Shown here: positions 48,081 to 55,832 of the stretch, piece after piece | Layout of the letters: the number at the start of each line of letters is the position of its first letter | How positions within the stretch are numbered: the stretch's first letter is position 1 | NCBI RefSeq assembly: GCF_000215995.1 | Contig: NC_015680.1 | Span: 1,178,001-1,242,000 of the forward strand | Direction of reading: 5' to 3' | DNA from: Pyrococcus yayanosii CH1 | Lineage (GTDB): Archaea > Methanobacteriota_B > Thermococci > Thermococcales > Thermococcaceae | DNA: 64,000 nucleotides | Translations under genes and position numbers: made by a program | Notes under the pieces: model-generated | What the model was told of the DNA's origin: nothing | The model's database searches: none | What the model saw: the letters and a program-made list of their open reading frames with translations, nothing else

Positions 48081-49850
48081 TCACGTGTTTAAATGAGCGT
48101 CGAACTCCTCGCTTTTTCCAAAGTTTGCATACCCTCTGTCGAGCCTCTTGCTGACATAAGGCCCGTCCTTCCGGTAGCCGAACTTCCTGTAATATTCCCT
48201 GACGCCCACGCCACTTATGACGAGCATCTTCTTGACGTCGAACTCCTCCCTCGCTGTCCTCTCCGCCTCGGCCAAGAGCTCCCGACCATAGCCACGATGC
48301 TGCCACTCGTACTTCGGCTTCTCCCCTATCGGAACGAGCGGGCCGTAAATGTGGAGCTCTCTTACTATGGCCGAGGGGCAGCAGTTAATCTCTCTACGGT
48401 GGGCCTTCTCGCTCGGTATTCTAAGACGTAGAAAGCCTATGAGAATGTCGTTCTTCGTGTCCTCAAAGCTGAGGAAGATTTCCTGGCCCTCGCTTGCCTC
48501 GTAGTCTTCGCGGAGGAGCTCTATGTGATCGGGATCAGGCTGAATACCAAACTTCTGCATCTGATGGCCAACTTCCCTGAACCTTATTTCCCTCGGCCTT
48601 ATGCCCCTCTTGATAAGCTCGTTGAAGACGAGCTGGCCAAGGTTTGAGTGCTTGACGCCCGCGACTATTAGGTTAGAGGGGATATCCCTCTGGATTCTCA
48701 TAACACGAACCCACTTGGGCAGGATTTTGTAAACCTCCACGAGGAGCTCTACGGCTTCTTCGGTCGTGTAGGGTCTGTACTTGCCCGCCTTATACCAAGC
48801 GTAGAGGGGGGCATCTGCCGTGACGAGGGTCGGATATATCTTCAGCATGTCGGGCCTGAATCTCTCATCCTCAAAGATCATGCGGAAGGCCCTCAGATCG
48901 CGCTCGAAGTTGCTCCCCGGAAGGCCCGGCATTATATGGTAATTCACCTTGAGGCCCGCGTCCTTAAGCAGCTGCGTGGCCCTCACGACGTCCTCGACTG
49001 TGTGCCCCCTTCTAACCCGCTCGTAGATGAAGTTAAAGACCGTCTGAACACCCAGCTCCACCCTTGTAGTACCAAGGGCCAACATCCTGTCGATCTGCTT
49101 CTCAAAGGCCCAGTCTGGTCGAGTTTCGATTGTTAAACCCACCATCCTGACTTTGGCCCTCTCGTTCTTCCTCTGCTCGTCCTCAAGGTAATAGTACCGC
49201 CTTCTATGCGTCCTCCCCCAGGCCCTCCTGAAAGCCGGATCTTCCTCAAGAACGGAGGCATCCCCTTCGATTATCAGCCTCACCAGCTTCTCCTCAAGGT
49301 TCTCGATGTCCCGGAAGTAAGGAAAGTCGTTCATGGCCTTGAACGCCTCCTTTATGAACCACTCCTGGTAATCCAAGTCGACGGCCAGGAATGTGCCTCC
49401 CTGAATTATTACCTCCACCTTATCCACGGGATGACCTATGTCATAGAGTTGCTTTAGCCGAGCCATCATTATGATGTACGGATGATACCCGTACTGTGAG
49501 GCTCTTAAGGCGGAAGGTTCCTTCCCAGTATAACTTTGGGGGGAACCAACGCTAGGTCCCCCTGGACAATAAATGCACCTTCCATGGGGGCAGGGGAACG
49601 GCTTTGTCATCATGGCAACTACAGCAACCCCGCTTATCGTTCTCGTTGGCTTTTTCTTAAGTAACTCCCTAAACTTCTCCCTAACGTTATCTGGAAGGGC
49701 TCTCCATATTTCCGAGTTCTTAGGCAACCTTGGAAGATGATACCTGCGTGAAACCTCAACCTTTAACCTGTTGAGCTCCTCCCTATCCCTCACCTTACCC
49801 TGAAGCAGGGCGTTGACTATCTCTCTCAATGCGCTTTCAAACTCTCCCAT
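48081..49850 (-). CDS. elp3: tRNA uridine(34) acetyltransferase Elp3
   Basis: 589 residues. The radical-SAM domain has the Cys motif CPHGRCIYCPGGP, which holds the 4Fe-4S cluster, and it continues through VEVIIQGGTFLAVDLDYQEW and LGVQTVFNFIYERVRRGHT. The GNAT domain lies in the last 120 residues (ELLAEAERTAREEFDVKKML). Archaeal Elp3 adds the carboxymethyl group to U34 of tRNAs. The C-terminus ends near a short Tyr-rich segment. The next gene on the strand is the YkgJ-family gene. Confidence 0.96.
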   Translation of the reverse strand: MGEFESALREIVNALLQGKVRDREELNRLKVEVSRRYHLPRLPKNSEIWRALPDNVREKFRELLKKKPTRTISGVAVVAMMTKPFPCPHGRCIYCPGGPSVGSPQSYTGKEPSALRASQYGYHPYIIMMARLKQLYDIGHPVDKVEVIIQGGTFLAVDLDYQEWFIKEAFKAMNDFPYFRDIENLEEKLVRLIIEGDASVLEEDPAFRRAWGRTHRRRYYYLEDEQRKNERAKVRMVGLTIETRPDWAFEKQIDRMLALGTTRVELGVQTVFNFIYERVRRGHTVEDVVRATQLLKDAGLKVNYHIMPGLPGSNFERDLRAFRMIFEDERFRPDMLKIYPTLVTADAPLYAWYKAGKYRPYTTEEAVELLVEVYKILPKWVRVMRIQRDIPSNLIVAGVKHSNLGQLVFNELIKRGIRPREIRFREVGHQMQKFGIQPDPDHIELLREDYEASEGQEIFLSFEDTKNDILIGFLRLRIPSEKAHRREINCCPSAIVRELHIYGPLVPIGEKPKYEWQHRGYGRELLAEAERTAREEFDVKKMLVISGVGVREYYRKFGYRKDGPYVSKRLDRGYANFGKSEEFDAHLNT

Positions 49851-49906
49851 TCTCGCACCTCTCAGCTCAACTCAGAAAGGACCGTTTAAAGAATTTATCT
49901 TGGAAA

Positions 49907-49928
49907 TGTTTATTAGGAATAATAAACA
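49907..49928 (+). promoter_or_regulatory. Perfect 9-bp palindrome before lipoprotein gene
   Basis: TGTTTATTA-GGAA-TAATAAACA, a perfect inverted repeat 20 bp before the ATG at 49949 and just after an A/T-rich TATA region. It looks like an operator for a dimeric regulator; the regulator is unknown. A hairpin in the mRNA leader is the alternative. Confidence 0.6.
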
Positions 49929-49948
49929 TGTGACTATGGTGAAATGAT

Positions 49949-50605
49949 ATGAAAAATTTTAAGGCTATGGTATTTTTGGTAATTATCATTGCTGGAGCTA
50001 GTCTAGCTCTCGGTTGTCTAAATGGTGGAGAAACTAAAAGTTACACTCAAGGCCCGGAAAAACTAACAACGACCAGGCTAGATAAAGTTTGGGTAGTTGT
50101 GAATACAAGCGAGATTGAGATGAACATTCTGGTTCCCATAAAGATAGAACCTATGGTGAGTAGCACATTCTTTAACTTAAGAATAAACAGGGTGAACGTT
50201 ATGGTGAATCTTGAGTCAGGAGTAAGCAAGAAAGCTAGTATTAAAATAGGAAGGTATCTCCTCAAGTTTTCTGAGATTCCAGAAAATATAAGCGTGTACA
50301 TCGATGGAACTAAGATTGAAAAGGAAAGGAATTACATAATCTCGGGTGAGAAGCGTCATGAAGTAAAAATTTTATGGAATGGCAAGTCCTACATTGGGAA
50401 CCTAACTATAAAAGGCTACACCGATGAAACAACATTTACCTTCAGAATTAAAGCCGGAGACATAAGCAATAAGACAAAACTAGGCTCCATTCAAGTTGGG
50501 AGCTTCAAAGCTGATGTATATGCAGAAAATATTAGTAGGGGGATAAGAGTATCCATAATCTACGATAATGAAAGTTTTGGGGAAGGAGTTATATCCCTAA
50601 GCTAA
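49949..50605 (+). CDS. Lipoprotein of unknown function
   Basis: 218 residues. The signal peptide ends in the lipobox-like LALGCLNGG, and a mainly beta ectodomain follows. It is Lys- and Asn-rich, and its DNA is clearly more A/T-rich than the core genes, a sign of recent transfer. No family is recognised. It converges with the SDR gene, overlapping it by 4 nt. A palindrome lies in its leader. Confidence 0.72.
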   Translation: MKNFKAMVFLVIIIAGASLALGCLNGGETKSYTQGPEKLTTTRLDKVWVVVNTSEIEMNILVPIKIEPMVSSTFFNLRINRVNVMVNLESGVSKKASIKIGRYLLKFSEIPENISVYIDGTKIEKERNYIISGEKRHEVKILWNGKSYIGNLTIKGYTDETTFTFRIKAGDISNKTKLGSIQVGSFKADVYAENISRGIRVSIIYDNESFGEGVISLS

Positions 50606-51399
50606 GTCGAAAGGAAGCCACCGTCAACGGGAATTATTGCACCGTTAACGTAGCTTGACAAATCGCTTGCAAGGAAGAGGATTACCCGAGCAACCTCATC
50701 AGGATTTCCAAACCTGCCCATAGGAAGCCGAGCCCTAAAGTTAAATGATATTGATATCTTCTCCATGTCGAGCTTCATGACAGCTTCTCTCTTTAGCTTC
50801 TTAACACCTTCAGTCTCTATTCCTCCAGGAACTACAACGTTCGCCCTAATCTTCCTTCCATACTCTCTGGCTATTGCCCTCGTTAATGCCACTACTCCCA
50901 GCTTTGCAACGTCATAGTGAACTAGTCCTGGAGCAAAGGGTAAAAAAGCTTCTATGGAGCTAACGTTTATTATAACCCCACCTCTTTCCTTTCTAAGTTT
51001 TATGAAGTGTTGGCACATCCAAAACACGGAGTTAAGATTTATCTCCAAAACCCTCCTGTATAAGGCTTCATCAACCTCGGTGAATTTCCTGAACCAATAA
51101 ACTCCAGCATTGTTTACCAATATGTCCGGTGGATCGTCCTTAAGATTATTCCATAGGTCATCTATCTCACCCTTCTTTGCTAAATCAACAACATAAGTGT
51201 TAACTTTAACTCCAAAGGTTTCCGCAAGCCTTTTCGTTTCCTCAAGCCCCTTTTCGTTTATGTCGACCAGCTCCAGATCAGCACCGGCTTCAGCAAACCT
51301 TATTGCCGTTGCCTTCCCTATACCAGATGCGGCCCCAGTTAATAATGCCTTCTTTCCCTTAAGGGAGATAAGCTGGGAGAGAGGTTCCAAGTCCATCAT
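50602..51399 (-). CDS. Short-chain dehydrogenase/reductase (SDR)
   Basis: 265 residues with the classic SDR marks: GKKALLTGAASGIGKATAIR (TGxxxGxG), DILVNNAGVY, the catalytic Ser in INVSSIEAFLPF, and the Tyr/Lys pair in LVHYDVAKLGVVAL. The end GAIIPVDGGFLST is typical. The substrate is unknown. The DNA is A/T-rich like that of the lipoprotein gene next to it, so the two may have been acquired together. Confidence 0.9.
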   Translation of the reverse strand: MMDLEPLSQLISLKGKKALLTGAASGIGKATAIRFAEAGADLELVDINEKGLEETKRLAETFGVKVNTYVVDLAKKGEIDDLWNNLKDDPPDILVNNAGVYWFRKFTEVDEALYRRVLEINLNSVFWMCQHFIKLRKERGGVIINVSSIEAFLPFAPGLVHYDVAKLGVVALTRAIAREYGRKIRANVVVPGGIETEGVKKLKREAVMKLDMEKISISFNFRARLPMGRFGNPDEVARVILFLASDLSSYVNGAIIPVDGGFLST

Positions 51400-51489
51400 A
51401 TTCCTAACTTGAACCCCAACTTTAATATAAATGTTTCCAACTGATAACCCTTTAAATCCTGCCAGCTAACTTCACAGTTGGTGAGGAAA

Positions 51490-52662
51490 GTGAGAAGCTT
51501 TTATATTGCCTCTGAAGAAGAAATTAAAAAGGGCAAAACAACAGATGTATACTTCATAAGGACAAAGAAGATACTCGAAGAAAAAGGAATACACAAGAAA
51601 GTTTTCGCCGAGGTCACGACAACAAGTCTTCCAAAGGGCTGGAAGTGGGGAGTTTTGGCGGGAATCGAGGAGGTCGCTAAGCTCTTGGAAGGCCTGCCAG
51701 TTAACGTCTACGCCATGCCTGAGGGGACGATATTCCATCCCTACGAGCCCGTTCTCCAGATAGAGGGCTACTACGAGGACTTCGGGATATACGAGACGGC
51801 TCTTCTCGGAATGTTGAGTCAAGCGAGCGGCATAGCCACCGCCGCCCTGAGGATTAAGATAGCGGCGAACTTCAAGCCCGTCTATTCCTTCGGCATAAGG
51901 CACATGCATCCCGCCATTGCGCCTATGATAGATAGGGCCGCTTTCATTGGAGGTTGCGACGGTGTTTCTGGCGTCCTCGGAGCGGAGATGCTTGGAGAAA
52001 AGCCCGTTGGAACAATGCCCCATGCCCTCATAATAACGGTGGGTGACCAAGTTAAGGCCTGGAAATTCTTCGACGAGGTCATCGAGCCCGAGGTTCCGAG
52101 GGTGGCTCTCGTGGATACCTTCTACGACGAGAAGACTGAAGCTATCATGGCGGCTGAGGCCCTTGGCGAAAGGCTGAACGCAGTGAGACTGGACACGCCG
52201 AGCTCCAGGAGGGGGAACTTCAGAAGGATAATCGAGGAGGTTCGCTGGGAACTCGACCTCAGGGGTTACAGGCATGTGAAAATCTTTGTCAGTGGGGGCC
52301 TCGACGAGGAGAAAATAAGGGAGATAGCCGACGTTGCGGACGCCTTTGGCGTTGGTGGGGCCATAGCATCCGCGAAGCCGATTGACTTCTCCTTAGACAT
52401 AGTCGAGGTTGAAGGTAAGCCAATCACGAAGAGGGGAAAGCTGAGCGGGAGAAAGCAGGTCTATAGGTGCGAGAACGGCCACTATCATAAGGTTCCAGCC
52501 GATAAGAAGTTCGAACGCTGTCCCGTGTGCGGCGCAAAGGTGGAGCCACTTCTAAGGCCACTCATAGAGAAGGGGGAGATAGTAGGAGAGCTCCCGAAGG
52601 CAAGAGAGATAAGGGCCTACGTGCTGGAACAGGCCGAGAAGTTTGGGCTTGAAATAGAATGA
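51490..52662 (+). CDS. Nicotinate phosphoribosyltransferase
   Basis: About 390 residues of the NAPRTase/quinolinate-PRTase-like fold that joins nicotinate to PRPP for NAD salvage. Family text includes RSFYIASEEEIKKGKTTDVY, the HMHPA loop in FGIRHMHPAIAPMIDRAAF, SGGLDEEKI and AFGVGGAIASA. A C-terminal zinc ribbon, YRCENGHYHKVP with RCPVCGAKV, is present. I chose the GTG at 51490, with GGTGAGG before it; a TTG at 51478 is possible. A TATA-like TTTAAAT lies at 51450. Confidence 0.9.
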   Translation: MRSFYIASEEEIKKGKTTDVYFIRTKKILEEKGIHKKVFAEVTTTSLPKGWKWGVLAGIEEVAKLLEGLPVNVYAMPEGTIFHPYEPVLQIEGYYEDFGIYETALLGMLSQASGIATAALRIKIAANFKPVYSFGIRHMHPAIAPMIDRAAFIGGCDGVSGVLGAEMLGEKPVGTMPHALIITVGDQVKAWKFFDEVIEPEVPRVALVDTFYDEKTEAIMAAEALGERLNAVRLDTPSSRRGNFRRIIEEVRWELDLRGYRHVKIFVSGGLDEEKIREIADVADAFGVGGAIASAKPIDFSLDIVEVEGKPITKRGKLSGRKQVYRCENGHYHKVPADKKFERCPVCGAKVEPLLRPLIEKGEIVGELPKAREIRAYVLEQAEKFGLEIE

Positions 52663-52672
52663 AGAAAAGAGC

Positions 52673-52882
<210 letters not shown>

Positions 52883-52944
52883 TCACCGGGTTTACATGAG
52901 CTCCTGCGAATATAAACTTTTCGTAGTGGAATCGAGAAACCAAA

Positions 52945-52982
52945 GGGGCGACCGGACCCCGTGTTACCGCCCAGCAGGTAAC
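52945..52982 (+). other. Two adjacent inverted repeats between ferredoxin and CRISPR leader
   Basis: GGGG-CGACCGGA-CCCC (52945-52960) and GTTACC-GCCCAGCA-GGTAAC (52963-52982) are perfect hairpins, 2 nt apart, followed by ACTGACAG. They lie in the stretch 52877-53128, where I see no gene. They could be part of a small RNA or an old element end. Confidence 0.4.
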
Positions 52983-53129
52983 TGACAGATTTGCTTCGAT
53001 TTTCAAGTCTCTCCCACGTTCTTCCTTATTTTTGCCATTGACTCACTTTCAATGGGTCATCACAGAAAAGAACTGCCCAAAGTTGTTTCCTCTTTCGGTT
53101 TACCATTTCAGTAGTAATCTCTTGTCAGG

Positions 53130-53460
53130 TGTGTTCGTTTGGAAGTGGGAGGAGCTCGTGCTCGCTTGGGGAGTGTGAGGAGCAGGTACTGGAGTTCGAG
53201 GGGTTCGCGCGGTTAATTAAGCCTTTGTTTTTGGTTTTGATTGCGGGCTCGGGCTTATTTTTGACCAATTGGTTTTCGATTTCCAAAAATCCAAAATTTG
53301 GCACTCTAATAGGATTATTAATGAAATTCAGGTTCATGCGAGCTTTTTCATTTTCGGGCCAGATTTATAAGCGAAGTGCAGTGCCACCAATTCCGAGGAA
53401 AAACCTTAAATACACAATCCGAAAAGCTACTATTTGAAGAACAAGAAAAATAAACCCAGG
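53130..53460 (+). promoter_or_regulatory. CRISPR leader
   Basis: A/T-rich stretch directly before repeat 1, with a TATA-like CCTTAAATAC at 53404-53413 about 50 nt before the first repeat. The array degenerates at its far (right) end, and the 3' end of each repeat supplies the GTGGAAAG tag, so transcription runs left to right. The open frame at 53129-53437 is inside this leader and is not convincing as a gene. Confidence 0.75.
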
Positions 53461-55114
53461 GTTTCCGTAGAACGTAGTCGTGTGGAAAGTCAGTCAACCA
53501 CGCAAATCACCGAAAATATTCAGCCAACGTTTCCGTAGAACGTAGTCGTGTGGAAAGAAGATTTTTGTGAACCCCTTTCGTCTTTTTACTATTGCAGTTT
53601 CCGTAGAACGTAGTCGTGTGGAAAGATAATATGTTTGCGATGTTCACGCCGTTTATTTCCACGTGTTTCCGTAGAACGTAGTCGTGTGGAAAGCGTACCC
53701 CTCCTCTGGGTACGCGTAGAATTCTACTGCGTTTCCGTAGAACGTAGTCGTGTGGAAAGAGATTTGGCCGGCTGAGCTGAGACTGAGCTGAGATTTGGCC
53801 CGAGGGTTTCCGTAGAACGTAGTCGTGTGGAAAGGACTGCCACTTAGCAGTACCAGCTGCCTTCACACCCTTGGTTTCCGTAGAACGTAGTCGTGTGGAA
53901 AGGTTTTGTTCTTAAAACAAAAACAAGGTTGCTTTTGTTTCCGTAGAACGTAGTCGTGTGGAAAGTTCTTTTGCTTCTGCTGAATTTTTGCTCCTCTGGA
54001 GGTTTCCGTAGAACGTAGTCGTGTGGAAAGTGCCCCAGCGCTCCGCTTCCTCAAAAACGAGCTCCGCGTGTTTCCGTAGAACGTAGTCGTGTGGAAAGAA
54101 TGTCATCAATGAGTGTGTTCGTATCGCTGTCGCTCCCGTTTCCGTAGAACGTAGTCGTGTGGAAAGTAGTATAATGAGAATGGTGCGGAGGTGTGGAAGG
54201 ATGAGAGGTTTCCGTAGAACGTAGTCGTGTGGAAAGTGGATTTCACTTGTTCTAACTGCTGGTAAAGCTCTTGTTTCCGTAGAACGTAGTCGTGTGGAAA
54301 GATTGATAGAGTGTTATCGCCAGTCAAGTCAATTGGGGTTTCCGTAGAACGTAGTCGTGTGGAAAGAGGCACTTGTTCAGGCTTGCCGTTCTCATCAAAA
54401 GTCCAGTTTCCGTAGAACGTAGTCGTGTGGAAAGCTTCTCTAACCCTCCTGCTTTTTTGAACAATGTTCGGGCGTTTCCGTAGAACGTAGTCGTGTGGAA
54501 AGCCTTCTCGCACCAGCCTCTCTAGCGTGCTTCTAAATACGTTTCCGTAGAACGTAGTCGTGTGGAAAGCACTATACCCATCTGGATATTCCCCAACGAA
54601 TTCCTCCTGTTTCCGTAGAACGTAGTCGTGTGGAAAGAATTCGGAAGAATAGAAATCCACGTTAAAAAGGTAAAAGTTTCCGTAGAACGTAGTCGTGTGG
54701 AAAGTGGAAAGGGCTCGCCGACGCCACCATAGACACCGCCTGGAAGAGGTTTCCGTAGAACGTAATCGTGTGGAAAGACGGAGTATCTCATTGCAATGAT
54801 TTCTAAAATCTTCATGTTTCCGTAGAACGTAATCGTGTGGAAAGTTCGAGTTGAAAATCTTCTGCACGAACTTCGTCTTTGATAGTTTCCGTAGAACGTA
54901 ATCGTGTGGAAAGGATGAGGGCGTCCTGGGCCCGGGTCACCCCCGCCCGTTGAGTTTCCGTAGAACGTAATCGTGTGGAAAGACGAAGACAAAGTATCTC
55001 TCTGGGTTCTCTAGTATCTCTGTTTCCGTAGAACGTAATCGTGTGGAAAGCCGAATACCTTAAAGCAACTAGTTCAACTATTTTCGTTTCCGTAGAACGC
55101 AATCGTGTGGGAAG
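53461..55114 (+). CRISPR. CRISPR array, 25 repeats and 24 spacers
   Basis: The repeat is 29 bp, beginning GTTTCCGTAGAACGT and ending CGTGTGGAAAG, repeated with 34-46-nt spacers. Repeats 1-19 have AGTCG in the middle, repeats 20-24 (from 54749) have AATCG, and the last, at 55086-55114, has further changes (AACGCAATCG and GTGGGAAG). It belongs to the Thermococcales repeat group ending in GGAAAG, used by type I and III systems. No cas operon is within the window; a cas6-like gene is at 38595. The peptides encoded across the repeats are not real proteins. Confidence 0.99.
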
Positions 55115-55116
55115 TG

Positions 55117-55139
55117 CCTCCGATGGGGTGCTACGGAGG
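55117..55139 (+). terminator. Hairpin after last repeat
   Basis: CCTCCG (55117-55122) pairs with CGGAGG (55134-55139), directly after the degenerate last repeat. It may help end CRISPR transcription, though no T-run follows. The stretch to the stop of the MIP18-family gene at 55180 holds nothing else. Confidence 0.35.
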
Positions 55140-55179
55140 TAAGAACAGAATATGATGAGAAGATGACGAAAATAAGAAG

Positions 55180-55701
55180 TCAATAAATCCCGAGTCTCTT
55201 CTTGGCCTCCTCGCTCATCCGGTCAGGCGTCCATGGCGGGTCGAAAGTTAACTCTATCTCCGCGTCCCTAACGCCCGGTATCTCCAGGATCTTCTCCTCA
55301 ACGGCCCTGAGAATCCACACGGTGAGCGGGCAGCCAGGGGTTGTCATCGTCATCTTCACGTAAATGGTTCTGTCGGGCCTTATATCCAGCTCATATATCA
55401 GGCCAAGGTTCACGACGTCCAGACCTATCTCGGGGTCTATAACCTCCTTGAGCTTCTCAAGGATCATCTCCCTCGTGAGCTCCACGTTCTCGTCCACCTT
55501 CTCCTCCCTGGCAAACCCTATCTCGACCTGCCTGACGCCCTCCAGCTCCTTTATCCGGGTGTAAATCTTGAGGAGCGTCGCATCGTCAACCTTCTCCTTG
55601 AACCTTATCCTCACGGTCCCATCCTCAACTTCCACGCTTTCCAAGGCATCCTCCCCGACAAGCTCTCCAATTGCCCTGAGAACATCCTCCTTCGTCAGCA
55701 T
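55180..55701 (-). CDS. MIP18-family (DUF59/PaaD-like) iron-sulfur assembly protein
   Basis: 173 residues. The N-terminal half is a small alpha/beta domain, and the second half is the DUF59 domain with KLKEVIDPEIGLDVVNLGLI and the conserved Cys motif in MTMTTPGCPLTVWI. Members help load iron-sulfur clusters (SufT-like). I chose the ATG at 55701, with GGTGGGTG upstream; the in-frame ATGs at 55734 lack a site. It lies between the CRISPR array and PEP carboxykinase. Confidence 0.85.
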   Translation of the reverse strand: MLTKEDVLRAIGELVGEDALESVEVEDGTVRIRFKEKVDDATLLKIYTRIKELEGVRQVEIGFAREEKVDENVELTREMILEKLKEVIDPEIGLDVVNLGLIYELDIRPDRTIYVKMTMTTPGCPLTVWILRAVEEKILEIPGVRDAEIELTFDPPWTPDRMSEEAKKRLGIY

Positions 55702-55832
55702 TACACCCACCTGACGGAAGCTTGTGATCATCAAATTTAAACCTTTTGGAACACTTGTGGGTAATCAAATGCCAAAGGTTAATAACCCGTCCGTCGAAGA
55801 GGGTTCGTCAAAGATGTGGGCCGGTGGTTGCT

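Noticed and set aside
51472-52275. Long minus-strand frame opposite nicotinate phosphoribosyltransferase
   Set aside because: It is a G/C-driven shadow; the plus strand has all family motifs.
53129-53437. Open frame of 102 codons before the CRISPR array
   Set aside because: It lies in the A/T-rich leader with no ribosome binding site and no recognisable domain; the end is low in complexity.
53461-55114. Self-targeting of the integrated element by the array
   Set aside because: By eye I found no spacer matching 60312-64000; a proper search was not possible and could change this.
53507-55183. Several long minus-strand frames with a repeated FPHDYVLRK or FHTTTFYGN motif
   Set aside because: They are translations of the CRISPR repeat in different frames, not repeat proteins.
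55680-55740. TGM operator before PEP carboxykinase
   Set aside because: TGTGATCATC is present but the two half-sites do not fit TATCAC-N5-GTGATA.
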